The notes under the pieces: generated by a model
What the model saw: the letters and a program-made list of their open reading frames with translations, nothing else
What the model was told of the DNA's origin: nothing
Databases searched by the model: none
Made by a program: the position numbers and the translations under genes
Shown: positions 35,340 through 44,407 of the stretch, piece after piece
Layout: each line of letters begins with the position of its first letter
Numbering within the stretch: the stretch's first letter is position 1
Assembly: GCF_000145275.1 (NCBI RefSeq)
Contig: NC_014393.1
Coordinates: 620,001-684,000, forward strand
Direction: 5' to 3'
DNA from: Clostridium cellulovorans 743B
Lineage (GTDB): Bacteria; Bacillota; Clostridia; Clostridiales; Clostridiaceae
Length of the DNA stretch: 64,000 nucleotides

Positions 35340-36242
35340 GTGGATAATAAAAGAAAAGCACTTCCATATTTAACTGCATTTATGAGCTCGATTATATTTG
35401 GTCTAAGTTTTTTATTTACTAAGAGGGCATTGGATGTATCAAGTCCCATTACTTTAGTAGCCTTTAGATTTCTTATAGCTACTATTGTTATGACGGCTCT
35501 TATTTTATTTAAAGTAATAAAAGTAAATTATAAAAATAAGCCATTAGGGTGGCTTTTTCTACTTGCAATGTTTGAGCCAGTAATTTATTTTATTTTTGAA
35601 ACTTATGGGCTTCAATATACAGCTTCGTCTATAGGTGGCTTGATGATTTCTCTTATACCAATAGCTGTAACAATATTAGGAGTATATTTCTTAAAAGAAA
35701 AACCAACTGTGAAGCAAGTAATATTTATATTAACATCTGTATCAGGTGTAGCCTTGATTGGTATTATGGGAAGTTCAGGAGACACAAACAACTCTTTGTT
35801 AGGAATACTACTAATGTTTGGAGCTGTAATGTCTGCAGCATTCTTCACTATAATATCTAGAAAAATATCCAACCAATTTAATGCTATTGAAATAACCTAT
35901 TTTATGATGATAACAGGAGCGGTTTGTTTTAATGTTATATCATTGTTTGAGCATATAATAAATAAAAACTTATCAGCATACCTTGAACCTTTAAAAAGTA
36001 CAACATTTTTAAGTTCTGTTTTTTATCTTGGAATTCTATCATCTATAATTGCATATTTTTTAATAAATTTTTCTCTATCAAAGTTAGAAGCATCTAAAAC
36101 TACTGTGTTTTCTAATATATCTACAATAGTTTCGATATTTGCTGGTGTGATATTTTTAAGAGAAAGTTTTCATCTTTATCATGCAGTAGGTTCTGTGTTG
36201 ATTTTGCTTGGTGTATGGGGTACAAGCCATTATAGCAGATAA
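35340..36242 (+). CDS. EamA/DMT-family transporter
   Basis: This 300-residue protein has ten hydrophobic segments in two EamA repeats. It starts YLTAFMSSIIFGLSFLFTKRAL, and both halves end in the pattern of a glycine-rich helix (GVALIGIMG; ILLGVWGTS). Family members export amino acids or other metabolites. GTG at 35340 is the start, with GGAGGAA seven bases upstream. It follows the acetyltransferase gene by 59 bases. The substrate cannot be inferred. Confidence 0.9.
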   Translation: MDNKRKALPYLTAFMSSIIFGLSFLFTKRALDVSSPITLVAFRFLIATIVMTALILFKVIKVNYKNKPLGWLFLLAMFEPVIYFIFETYGLQYTASSIGGLMISLIPIAVTILGVYFLKEKPTVKQVIFILTSVSGVALIGIMGSSGDTNNSLLGILLMFGAVMSAAFFTIISRKISNQFNAIEITYFMMITGAVCFNVISLFEHIINKNLSAYLEPLKSTTFLSSVFYLGILSSIIAYFLINFSLSKLEASKTTVFSNISTIVSIFAGVIFLRESFHLYHAVGSVLILLGVWGTSHYSR

Positions 36243-36661
36243 AAGATATTATATATGGTTTAATAAAGAATTTTTATAATATATATTGATTTTTTATAAT
36301 CATATAGGATTTTAAGGTAGATTCAATAATTAAACATATATATTCAAGAGATAGATTAATCCTATCTCTTTTATTTTTCAATAGGAAACTATAAAATTGT
36401 AATATATGGATAAAAATGCAATAAAATATTTATAGGAACTTTAATGAAGGAGTGAAATTAGTACAGACATTAATAAAGTAATATACTCATTAAAACAAGT
36501 TACTTCTAATACGCCTAAATTGCTTAAGATATCTAATTTGCCTAAATTTCAAATTTGTTGAATAAGTGAAGAGTTATATTAGGCGATTTAGATGACTCTA
36601 AATTTATATAAAGACAATGGATAAATGGTAGAAAGGTAAGCAATCACATATGGAGGGTTAT
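36243..36661. other. Intergenic region before a chemoreceptor gene
   Basis: The region holds the EamA terminator. A frame of about 33 codons around 36460-36560 reads TDINKVIYSLKQVTSN; it has no good start and is not called as a gene. Confidence 0.4.
36346..36377 (+). terminator. Terminator downstream of the EamA gene
   Basis: AAGAGATAG / CTATCTCTT with a 7-base loop is followed by TTATTTTT. Confidence 0.85.
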
Positions 36662-38650
36662 ATGAAGATAAGTAAAAAGATAATGTACTCTGTTATTGTT
36701 GTGAATGTTGTACTTATAATAATTGGGTACTTTGTAAGTAGAACCATTATCCAAAATGTACTTAACTCCGATATAAGAATTTCTACTGAAGAAAAATCAG
36801 ATGCATTTGCTGAGCTTATTGAAGAAAAAAAGATTACCGCAGTAAATAATATAAAATGGTTAGAGGGGTCAAGTAGATTAATAAAAGCAGTGCAACAAAA
36901 CAATCGAGGCGATATCATTGAACTAGGAAAGCAGGCTATGAGTAACTTTGAGATGGATTACTTTGTTATTACAGATGCAAATGGTAATGTAATAGCTCGT
37001 GCTCATGAGCCAGAAAAGTTTGGTGATAGTATTTTAAAACAAGCTAATATTGAAAAGGCGTTAAAAGGAGAAGTAACAGTAGGCATAGAAGAGGGTACAA
37101 CAGTAAGACTGTCAATACGAGCAGGTTGCCCGATTAAAAATGAAAATGGGCAGATCATTGGTGCAGTATCTATGGGATATGTGTTGGCAGATGGCTTTGT
37201 AGATGAAATAAATGAAAAGGTAAATTGTGAGGTCACTATATTTAATGGAATAGAAAGAGTTGGTACTACAATTAAAGATGGTGAAAAACGAATAACTGGT
37301 ACTAAAATTGAAGATGCTGAAATAGAAGATACAGTTTTAAATCAAGGGAAATCTATTGATAAAGTAGTAACTATAGATGGTAAAAAATATGTTGCTGTAT
37401 ATTCGCCATTATTTGATGTGAAGGACAATATTATTGGTATGAAATTTGTAGGAGTACCAGCAGATATTGTACAATCAGTAGAACGACAATTGGTTATTGC
37501 ACAAGTATTGATTTCTTTTATAACAATTGTAGTATCACTTTTAGTTTTACTATTCATTCTACAGAAATCAGTTACTTCACCATTAAAAAAGCTAGTTGAA
37601 TTTTTTAAGGAGCTTTCCAATGGGGAAGGTGACCTTACTAAAACTATGAAAGTAAATACAAAGGATGAAGTTGGAGAAGTAATAATAGAATTTAACAAAT
37701 TCATTTCAAAGCTTAGATATATTATTAATGAAGTAAAAGATTCTTCAAATATAATAACAAAGGAAACAATAGCCATGTCTAATAATGTTTCTTCTTGTAC
37801 AGATGTTATGTTAGAAATATCTAAGCGTGTATCAAAAGTTTCCGATAATATGATGGATAACTCAGCAGCTATAGAAGAAACTACTTCAGCTACTCACGAA
37901 ATGAATAAAGTTTCTGATGTAGTAGCAACTTCGTGTATGCAAGTTTCAGAACAAAGTAATTATGCTAGTGAGATAACAGAAGATGGTAGTAAGGCGATAC
38001 AAGATATTATTTACTCCATTAACGATATTTCTGTTTCTTCGGAAGAGGTAATTATAAAAATGAATGAACTACAAAGTCTTTCAAATAAAATAAATGAGAT
38101 TGTTGAAATAATTACAGGAGTATCAAAACAAACTAATCTTTTATCATTAAATGCATCAATAGAAGCTGCTAAGGCAGGAGAACAAGGAAAAGGTTTTGCT
38201 GTTGTTGCCGGGGAAATAAGAAAATTGGCTGAGGAAAGTAATAAATCATCATTAGAAATTGTTGGTTTGATAAAAGAAGTACAAGGCAATATAAAGGATA
38301 CTGCACAAAAGGTTGAAGCTGTATCGGAAAATATAGCTTCAGGAGTAGATAAAGCTAATTTTGCAGACAGAAAGTTTAAGGAAATATCAAAAGCTATAAA
38401 TATAGTATCTGAAAAATCACATGATATAGCTGCTGCAGCTCAAGAACAAGTAGCTTCAGTAGAACAAGTTTCTAATGCTATGGAGGAAATAGCTAAGGTT
38501 ACTGCATCAACTGCCGATGATTCATATAAAATGAATTTAGCTATGCAAAATGAAAGAGAAAGCATGGAAGAAGTTAATCAAGTGACTCAAAAGTTAACAA
38601 AAATTATAAAAGAGCTTAATACTATGGTGGAAAAATTTAAAACCTCTTAA
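36662..38650 (+). CDS. Methyl-accepting chemotaxis protein with Cache sensor
   Basis: This protein of 662 residues has a first membrane segment at about 7-28 and an extracellular Cache-type domain at about 30-275 (DYFVITDANGNVIARAHEPEKFG and YSPLFDVKDNIIGMKFVG are typical). A second membrane segment (VLISFITIVVSLLVLLFIL) is followed by HAMP and a long signalling coiled coil. The CheA/CheW-binding tip reads QTNLLSLNASIEAAKAGEQG. GGAGGG lies before the ATG at 36662; an in-frame ATG at 36650 overlaps that site. The ligand is unknown. No other chemotaxis genes are adjacent. Confidence 0.93.
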   Translation: MKISKKIMYSVIVVNVVLIIIGYFVSRTIIQNVLNSDIRISTEEKSDAFAELIEEKKITAVNNIKWLEGSSRLIKAVQQNNRGDIIELGKQAMSNFEMDYFVITDANGNVIARAHEPEKFGDSILKQANIEKALKGEVTVGIEEGTTVRLSIRAGCPIKNENGQIIGAVSMGYVLADGFVDEINEKVNCEVTIFNGIERVGTTIKDGEKRITGTKIEDAEIEDTVLNQGKSIDKVVTIDGKKYVAVYSPLFDVKDNIIGMKFVGVPADIVQSVERQLVIAQVLISFITIVVSLLVLLFILQKSVTSPLKKLVEFFKELSNGEGDLTKTMKVNTKDEVGEVIIEFNKFISKLRYIINEVKDSSNIITKETIAMSNNVSSCTDVMLEISKRVSKVSDNMMDNSAAIEETTSATHEMNKVSDVVATSCMQVSEQSNYASEITEDGSKAIQDIIYSINDISVSSEEVIIKMNELQSLSNKINEIVEIITGVSKQTNLLSLNASIEAAKAGEQGKGFAVVAGEIRKLAEESNKSSLEIVGLIKEVQGNIKDTAQKVEAVSENIASGVDKANFADRKFKEISKAINIVSEKSHDIAAAAQEQVASVEQVSNAMEEIAKVTASTADDSYKMNLAMQNERESMEEVNQVTQKLTKIIKELNTMVEKFKTS

Positions 38651-38659
38651 TTTTGAATT

Positions 38660-38709
38660 AGACTATTTTAAAGTGATATTTAATCATTTTAAGGTAGTCT
38701 TTTATTGTT
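38660..38709 (+). terminator. Terminator after the chemoreceptor gene
   Basis: AGACTATTTTAAAGTGAT pairs with ATCATTTTAAGGTAGTCT with few mismatches, and TTTTATTG follows. The remaining 240 bases to the peroxiredoxin gene show nothing further. Confidence 0.75.
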
Positions 38710-38950
38710 TTAGCTAAATAGGCATATAGAAGGTCATTTTAAGAGGAAAGCTATACTCTAATAATATTGATTATTATTTAATAATATTGTATTATAAGAA
38801 AAAATACTATTAAGAGATTTATAGATTTTTAGTTAGAGGACATGTCATTCTAGATTAAGTAAAGCATTGTAACTTTTTAAAATTAAGTTATCGTTAATAC
38901 AAATAAATTGAATACTAGATTAGTTAAAATTAAATGAGAGGTGATTTAAT

Positions 38951-39409
38951 ATGTTAATGGAAGGAAGTAAAGCGCCAGAATTTAAGTTGGAAGATAAGGA
39001 TGGAAATGAGGTTAGATTATCAGATTTTTTAGGAAAAAAGGTAGTGGTGTACTTTTATCCTAAAGATAATACACCAGGTTGTACTAGGCAAGCTTGTGCC
39101 TTTAAAGATTCTTATGAAGGATTTAAAGCAAAAGAAATTGTAGTTATAGGAATCAGCAAAGATAGTACTAAATCTCATGAAAAGTTTGCAGAAAAGCATG
39201 GCTTACCATTTACATTACTATCAGATCCAGAATTAATTGTTATTAAAGCCTATGATGTATGGAAAGAGAAAAAGTTATACGGTAAGGTTAGTATGGGAGT
39301 AGTAAGAACCACATACATAATCAATGAGAATGGCATAATAGAAAAGGTTTTTGAAAAAGTAAAACCTGATACAAATGCTAAGGAAATATTAGATTATTTA
39401 GAAGGTTAA
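38951..39409 (+). CDS. bcp: Thiol peroxidase, BCP/PrxQ type
   Basis: This 152-residue peroxiredoxin has KVVVYFYPKDNTPGCTRQAC, with the peroxidatic cysteine near residue 45 and the likely resolving cysteine five residues on, the usual alpha-2 arrangement of BCP. It reduces hydroperoxides in the cytoplasm with thioredoxin-like donors. The start MLMEGSKAPEF has GAGGTGAT seven bases upstream. It stands alone between a chemoreceptor and a small hydrolase. In an anaerobe it would protect against transient oxygen exposure. Confidence 0.95.
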   Translation: MLMEGSKAPEFKLEDKDGNEVRLSDFLGKKVVVYFYPKDNTPGCTRQACAFKDSYEGFKAKEIVVIGISKDSTKSHEKFAEKHGLPFTLLSDPELIVIKAYDVWKEKKLYGKVSMGVVRTTYIINENGIIEKVFEKVKPDTNAKEILDYLEG

Positions 39410-39440
39410 AAAGAAAAAAATAGAAGCATTTATAGGAAAA

Positions 39441-39515
39441 TAATATCCCATAAAGCTTATAAATATATCCTATATAAGGAGATATTTTATAAGAACTGTG
39501 GGATATTATTTTTAT
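39441..39515 (+). terminator. Long hairpin terminator after bcp
   Basis: AATATCCCA (39442-39450) pairs with TGGGATATT (39499-39507), an inner CTTATAAATA / TATTTTATAAG stem extends it, and ATTTTTAT follows. The other 226 bases to the next gene hold nothing I can name. Confidence 0.7.
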
Positions 39516-39741
39516 ATTTAAAGAGAGATGAAGATATTAAAATTTTGAATTTAAATTCTTTAAATAAAAAATATAGACAATGAAGATAGAAAATGATAGA
39601 ATAATACATAAATCATATTGGAATACTTGGTTTTCTGATTGATATTAGAATTAATATCGTTCTTAGAATAAGGGATTAATAAAACATTCTAAATATAAAA
39701 ATTTAGAACTTTAAAAAAATATATATAGAAGGTGATATATT

Positions 39742-40278
39742 ATGAAAGTAAAGATACTTCCTGGATTAAATAATTCTGGGGCAGATCATTGGCAGAGCAT
39801 TTGGGAAAAGAAATACGGCTTTGAGAGAGTACAACAAGATGACTGGAAACAGCCTAAATATAATGAGTGGGAGAAAAACTTGATAGATAATCTCCAACGT
39901 GAAAATGACAAAAATATTATTTTGATAGCTCATAGCTTAGGATGCTTACTTACTGCAAAAGCAATAACTAAGATAGAAGATTATGTGAAAGCTATTTTTT
40001 TAGTAGCACCACCAGATACTAGTAGGGATATATTCCCAAAAGAAATTAATTCATTCAATAATTTGCCCAATAAAACTTTAGGGGTTCCTGGCATACTAGT
40101 ATATAGTGAAGATGATCAATATGCGTCAGCAGAGTACAGCTTAAAACAAGCTAAAAACTGGGGGCTTCAAGCAGTATCTGTTGGAAAAAGAGGCCATATT
40201 AACAGTGACTCTAACATAGAAAATTGGGATCAAGGTTATGAGATATTTCAAAAACTTTTAATAAATGAAGAGCGATGA
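39742..40278 (+). CDS. RBBP9/YdeN-family alpha/beta hydrolase
   Basis: This 178-residue serine hydrolase of the RBBP9 family opens VKILPGLNNSGADHWQSIWE, the family signature. The nucleophile elbow is AHSLGC (Ser near residue 68), the acid is in SEDDQYA and the histidine in GKRGHINSDS. Such proteins act on unknown esters or amides and are small, without a lid domain. The ribosome site AAGGTGA lies just before the ATG. It sits alone. Function beyond hydrolase is unknown. Confidence 0.9.
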   Translation: MKVKILPGLNNSGADHWQSIWEKKYGFERVQQDDWKQPKYNEWEKNLIDNLQRENDKNIILIAHSLGCLLTAKAITKIEDYVKAIFLVAPPDTSRDIFPKEINSFNNLPNKTLGVPGILVYSEDDQYASAEYSLKQAKNWGLQAVSVGKRGHINSDSNIENWDQGYEIFQKLLINEER

Positions 40279-40439
40279 ACATATTGAAGCTTAGTATATA
40301 TATTGAAGTAAATAAACAAAAATATAAGAGATTGTTTTAGTAAATGTTAAATTATCAGATTAGATGCTAATTGCAAGATAGTTTATTAAAATGGTATACT
40401 TATATAAAAAAGGAAAGTTATTATATTTAGGTGATAGTT

Positions 40440-40946
40440 ATGAGAAATGTAGGAAATGTTATAAGTGCAATGATAGAATATTATGCTGGAGATGTAAGAC
40501 GTATTAATCACTTTTTAAAAGTCTATGGTTTTGCTAAAGCTATAGGAGAAATGGAAAAGTTAAGCCCGTTAAAGCAAGAAATTTTAGAAGTTGCTTCAGT
40601 TGTACATGATATAGGTATTAAGAATAGTGAAATAAAATATAATTCTAGTGCTGGTAATTATCAGCAAATTGAAGGACCACCAGTAGCAGAAGAAATGCTT
40701 AAAAAGTTAGGATATGAAGATAATTTTATAAAAAGAGTGTGTTTCTTAATTGCTCATCATCATACGTATACTGATATTGATAATTATGATTATCAGATTC
40801 TTGTAGAAGCAGATTTTTTAGTTAATATTGATGAAGATCAGTTATCTATGGATGTTGTTAGATCGGTAAAAGAAAAGATATTTAGGACAGAAGTAGGAAT
40901 TAAATATTTGAATGTGTTATATAATATTGATAATATAGGTATTTAA
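40440..40946 (+). CDS. HD-domain metal-dependent phosphohydrolase
   Basis: This 168-residue HD protein has the metal-site order H...HD...H...D: HFLKVYGFAKAIGEME, VHDIGIKNSE, AHHHTYTDIDNYDYQILVEADFLVN. The YGFAK and IEGPPVAEEMLKKLGY segments are common to small clostridial HD proteins of unknown substrate, probably nucleotides. GTG at 40431 overlaps the ribosome site AGGTGA, so ATG 40440 is used. No partner genes are adjacent. Confidence 0.88.
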   Translation: MRNVGNVISAMIEYYAGDVRRINHFLKVYGFAKAIGEMEKLSPLKQEILEVASVVHDIGIKNSEIKYNSSAGNYQQIEGPPVAEEMLKKLGYEDNFIKRVCFLIAHHHTYTDIDNYDYQILVEADFLVNIDEDQLSMDVVRSVKEKIFRTEVGIKYLNVLYNIDNIGI

Positions 40947-41271
40947 AGAAGTATTTTATGGTGTTTAACCTTAATTCGGCAAGTTGTTATAAGTTATAGA
41001 AATCCTTACAAATTTAATGGGATTGATTCCATGTTTTAAAAAATGTGTTAGAACATCGAAATAGGTAAATTTATTAAAAAATTCAACTAGCCGTTCGGTA
41101 ATTTGTAAAATGAAACTCTGAAGGAATGCATTAGGACCAAATCTTATATCTATATTGACCATTACTACAAACAGTACAATGTATATTATTCTTCTTTTAC
41201 GAATGTGGCTGTCGAACTAAGTAAATTAGTGCGCAGCTCATTTTTGTTTAATGAATACCACAGGTTTTATC
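40947..41271. other. Stretch left of the IS4-like element
   Basis: A 63-codon frame on the minus strand (40971-41162, starting MVNIDIRFGPNAFLQSF) is the only open frame of note. It has no clear ribosome site and may be a worn transposase piece, but I cannot assign it. Confidence 0.3.
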
Positions 41272-41429
41272 CAACATCATAAACTTAAGAAACTTTTAAC
41301 AGTGTTCAAACTCTCTTTTTATTAGTCACATTTCATTTACATATATTGGATTAGAAAGAACATAAAAATCTATAAATTTAAAGTAGATTTTTTTGCTTTT
41401 TTAAAAGCTACTTTCTTGGTTATTCTTAT

Positions 41430-42367
41430 ATTTATTAGTTACATTATGTTTCTATCCCGACTTTTAAGTATTCTCACTGGTACCACATATCGTTCAATTG
41501 ATTCCTGCAACTCCATTAACTTTCTTGATCTTTTTCTATTATTAGGTTCTATCAATATTTTTATAAAATTTTCCTTAAATAATCCTCGTACTGGTATATT
41601 CCTTGGCTTTAAGTTCTTCTACAACTTCTGGATGGTTTTTCTTTATCTTAGCTAACCTAGCTTGAGTGTGTATTAATCTTACAGGTTCAGCTGCTTTAGT
41701 CATAAGTTCACGTTCATTTTTATAATCATTTGATGATAACCTAAATAAATACTTAAGATTATTTTTTCTAAGAAATGAATCAATTCAATTGAAGGATAAC
41801 CTCTATCAAATACTATAATAAAGGGCTTATCTTTAAGTATTTCTTTTACAGCCATGATATTTTGCTTTGCCAATCTAAAAAGAAATGATTGAATACATCA
41901 AACATAGTACTTACCAAAGCCCTAATCTCACCTTTGTTATTTTTATTGCCACATTCACCAAAGCTAGCTTTGTTTTCATCTGAGTTTGGAACTTCTGCTC
42001 TACTTCCATCTACAGCAAACACCATATAATCGTTCCACAGTATTGGTTCTTCAGAAAAATAAAAGGATTGAAGATATTCTTTATTTAGAAATGAAAAGAC
42101 CTCATAGTTTAATTTTTTTCTTTGTTGTAAAAACCCTTGTTTTGATATATTCATAGAAGTGGCTCCTTTTTCTATAAAATATTTATGAAGTTCCATTTCC
42201 GTAGTTAATCCTTTCTTAGAAAGAGTACATAAAATAATATCTTCTAGCGGCAACTTTCTTTTCCTTGTGAAGGGTTTTTCATCATTTAACTGAGCATATT
42301 CTCTTACTGTATTAGAATTTATAATATTAAATATCTTTTTAAATCTCTCTCTATAAAGATCATTCAT
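41430..42367 (-). pseudogene. IS4-family transposase, frameshifted and truncated
   Basis: The first 173 codons (42367-41846) encode an intact N-terminal part, including FTRKRKLPLEDIILCTLSKK and the first catalytic region VFAVDGSRAEVPN (the D of DDE). Beyond a frameshift the minus strand still encodes KEILKDKPFIIVFDRGYPS, the second catalytic region of IS4 transposases, then after another shift a YLFRLSSNDYKNERELM-like part. The third catalytic segment is absent. The element cannot move by itself. Confidence 0.85.
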
Positions 42368-42398
42368 AAAAACGCCTCTTCTATATTAACCAAATATT

Positions 42399-42437
42399 TA
42401 ACGTAAAAATCTGATAAGCAGTAAATGCTTATCAGAT
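42399..42437 (-). terminator. Minus-strand terminator at the IS edge
   Basis: ATCTGATAAGCA / TGCTTATCAGAT form a perfect 12-bp stem with a 5-base loop. On the minus strand TTTTTACG follows. It lies just inside the right terminal repeat and would end transcripts coming from the two peptide genes upstream. Confidence 0.75.
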
Positions 42438-42512
42438 TGCCTTAAGTTTATGATGTTGCGTTTGACGGGTGGTTTGCTTTAGCAAATTCAAGTGTTTAAA
42501 AATATTTAAATA

Positions 42513-42680
42513 TTAGTGACGTCCACCACCACCACCGTGAGTATACCCACCAGCAGAAATATGAGTCGCTGGTGGCGCAAAAATTGAGCCTATCCAGTAA
42601 CCAAAATCATATGCTAAATCACTAGCGCCACCTGTTATTTTTTCTAATTCACTAATATCTAATTTAACCAAAGTATTCAT
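42513..42680 (-). CDS. Double-glycine leader peptide A (bacteriocin-like)
   Basis: This 55-residue product has an 18-residue leader, MNTLVKLDISELEKITGG, matching the LS..EL..I.GG pattern cut by C39-type ABC exporters. The mature 37 residues begin ASDLAYDFGYWIGSIF, continue with APPATH, and end in a Gly/His-rich tail TH-GGGGG-RH that may bind metal. GGAGGGG precedes two adjacent ATGs; the second, at 42680, has better spacing. The gene starts 15 bases after peptide gene B and would share its transcript. The product could be half of a two-peptide bacteriocin or a signal. No exporter or immunity gene is nearby. Confidence 0.75.
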   Translation of the reverse strand: MNTLVKLDISELEKITGGASDLAYDFGYWIGSIFAPPATHISAGGYTHGGGGGRH

Positions 42681-42695
42681 CATTAAGCCCCTCCA

Positions 42696-42854
42696 TTATT
42701 TACCATGATAACCATCACTTATTCCCTTGCCAAAATTATAAACTATATTGCAAGCTTCATAAACTACGCAAGCAGCTCCAATAACAACTAACACGCCATT
42801 ACCACCATTTACATCAGTAAGATCATTTTCATCCATTGTGCAAAAAAAATCCAT
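42696..42854 (-). CDS. Double-glycine leader peptide B (bacteriocin-like)
   Basis: This 52-residue product has the leader MDFFCTMDENDLTDVNGG (18 residues, ending GG). The mature 34 residues start NGVLVVIGAACVVYEACN, with two cysteines that could form a disulfide, and end NFGKGISDGYHGK. The hydrophobic centre suits membrane insertion. GGGGGTG lies five bases before the ATG. It is the first of two genes and should be co-expressed with peptide A. A second ATG at codon 7 would leave a 12-residue leader. The leader is less typical than those at 60 kb, so confidence in processing is slightly lower. Confidence 0.7.
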   Translation of the reverse strand: MDFFCTMDENDLTDVNGGNGVLVVIGAACVVYEACNIVYNFGKGISDGYHGK

Positions 42855-42889
42855 TATTACACCCCCTTTAATTTATATTATTAGGCTTG

Positions 42890-42917
42890 AGCATAATTCT
42901 CAGCCATTCTATCTCAA
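42890..42917 (-). promoter_or_regulatory. Possible promoter of the two peptide genes
   Basis: On the minus strand TTGAGA and TATGCT are 16 bases apart, about 35 bases before the first start codon. This is a weak match and is given as a candidate only. Confidence 0.3.
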
Positions 42918-42919
42918 GG

Positions 42920-43600
42920 CTTGGCAAAGACCTAAAAGAAGCGTCACTCAGATGTAAAGTACCTTAAAAAAACTTTTGTTAATGATATACTTATTAGATG
43001 AAAATTTTAAGTTAAGTATTCTAAGGATGACTTACAAAGATATCAAAGCAAAGAACTCTAAAATATTAATTGCATATTATCAAACAACTAAATATTTATT
43101 GAAGAATAAAATGCAGTATTTATCAATCGAAAATTGTACAACTTCAATAAAAGATATCCATTGTCTCCTATAGTTTGAGGAAAATCATTATGAAGAAAGG
43201 ATATTATTATCAATAGATGATTGACAACGATTTCAAATCATAGAAACTAGTAATCTAAAAAGAATCTTTTCTGATGAGCAGTTGATACCAATGTTAATTA
43301 ACTGTCTAGTGCATAACCAATATCATTAGTTAAAAGCATAGCAACTAATGAGTGTTTTATTCCCTTATGAAAAATCTGAAAAAAGCAACTGTACTCATAT
43401 AATATTATCACGAACAGTATATACTTGTAAATTATACTTGTCAATAGTATTTATACATTAATATTGCTTTTTTATTTAAATAAATCCATACATGGTAAAC
43501 TATTAACAAATAAGGCGTATTTGAAAAATTAGTTATTTAACGAAAACAACAGTAAGGCAAACACATATAAGATTTTAGGGCGTAGCCCTTTTGGTTTAGT
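42920..43600. other. Decayed region between peptide genes and IS1182 remnant
   Basis: A plus-strand frame at 42976-43173 and its continuation with stops to about 43310 (YEERILLSIDD, IFSDEQLIPMLIN) look like a worn coding sequence that I cannot identify. TAGGGC-GTA-GCCCT near 43577 is a small hairpin with T-run. Confidence 0.35.
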
Positions 43601-43608
43601 CTAATAGT

Positions 43609-43642
43609 AATTATAATTCCAATGTACATTGAAATTATAATT
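43609..43642. repeat. 34-bp near-perfect palindrome
   Basis: AATTATAATTCCAATGT is followed without a loop by ACATTGAAATTATAATT; only one base pair mismatches. It sits just left of the IS1182 remnant and may be an element end or a regulator site. Confidence 0.5.
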
Positions 43643-43669
43643 AAAGTATCAAGTTTAAGCAAATATTTA

Positions 43670-44156
43670 CATTGGTGTTGAGGGCCAATACATTGTATGT
43701 ATGGATATCTCTAGTGAAAGATCTGACCAACTTAGATTGATGCCTTTTAATACTAGTTCACCTAAAAAATTCAGCAATGTGATAGCTGACGTCGGATATG
43801 ATAGTGAGGAAAACTACGCCTATTTATAAACGACAGAACAAAAATCTTTCATAAAACCACAGGCTTATGAAGGTATGAAAAAAGCTAGCTTCAAGAAAAG
43901 TATAGGTAAACGTGAAAATATGAAATACGATCAAATAAATGATGAATACACCTGTTATAATGATAAAAAGCTTAAGCCTATCGCCATAACTACAAGAAAA
44001 TCAAAGTCAAGATATAAGTCTAAAATAATAATCTATGAATGCGAAAACTGCGTTGATTGTCAATATGAATTAAAATGTACAAAGGCGTTAGGTAATAGAA
44101 AAATGCAAGTATCTAAATTGTTTGCTGAAAAAAGAGTACGCTCTCTAGCAAAGTAG
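43670..44156 (+). pseudogene. IS1182-family transposase remnant
   Basis: The fragment reads NVIADVGYDSEENYAYL, a stop, TTEQKSFIKPQAYEGMKK, then a 93-codon open part with GKRENMKYDQINDEYTCYN, KSKSRYKSKIIIYECENC, CQYELKCTKALGNRKMQVSK. This is the C-terminal zinc-like region of IS1182/DDE_Tnp_1_6 transposases. The N-terminal half and the last segment are missing, and there is at least one internal stop. It cannot be functional. Confidence 0.8.
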
Positions 44157-44407
44157 CTAAGAAGTTAACACCAAAAAATTGGAGGTTAAACCACCTCTTT
44201 TTTGCTATGTCATAAAATAAGTAATTACCTAAATGTCAGCTAGATTTATAGGTGATTTTGAGAGACATCTCCTTCAGTGCGCTCTAAGATTTTCCAAGGA
44301 TTTCATACTTTCTATTTTTTTATGTGAGTTATTTGAGCCTTCTATTTGATTAGATACTTAAGATAGAAAGAAATTTCTATAAACTATGATTGATTAGTTG
44401 AAAGGTG

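Larger units (their letters stand above)
41272..42458 (-). mobile_element. Decayed IS4-family insertion sequence
   Basis: CAACATCATAAACTTAAG (41272-41289) and its exact reverse complement CTTAAGTTTATGATGTTG (42441-42458) bracket a broken transposase on the minus strand. The element is 1187 bp, shorter than the roughly 1.4-1.6 kb usual for this type, so it is probably internally deleted. No convincing target duplication was seen next to the repeats, which may mean the true ends extend slightly further or the flanks have changed. Confidence 0.75.

Noticed and set aside
40971..41162. 63-codon minus-strand frame
   Set aside because: There is no ribosome site or recognisable domain, and it lies next to IS debris.
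42976..43173. 65-codon frame between the peptide genes and the IS1182 remnant
   Set aside because: It has no ribosome site and continues as stop-ridden sequence. I treat it as decayed DNA.
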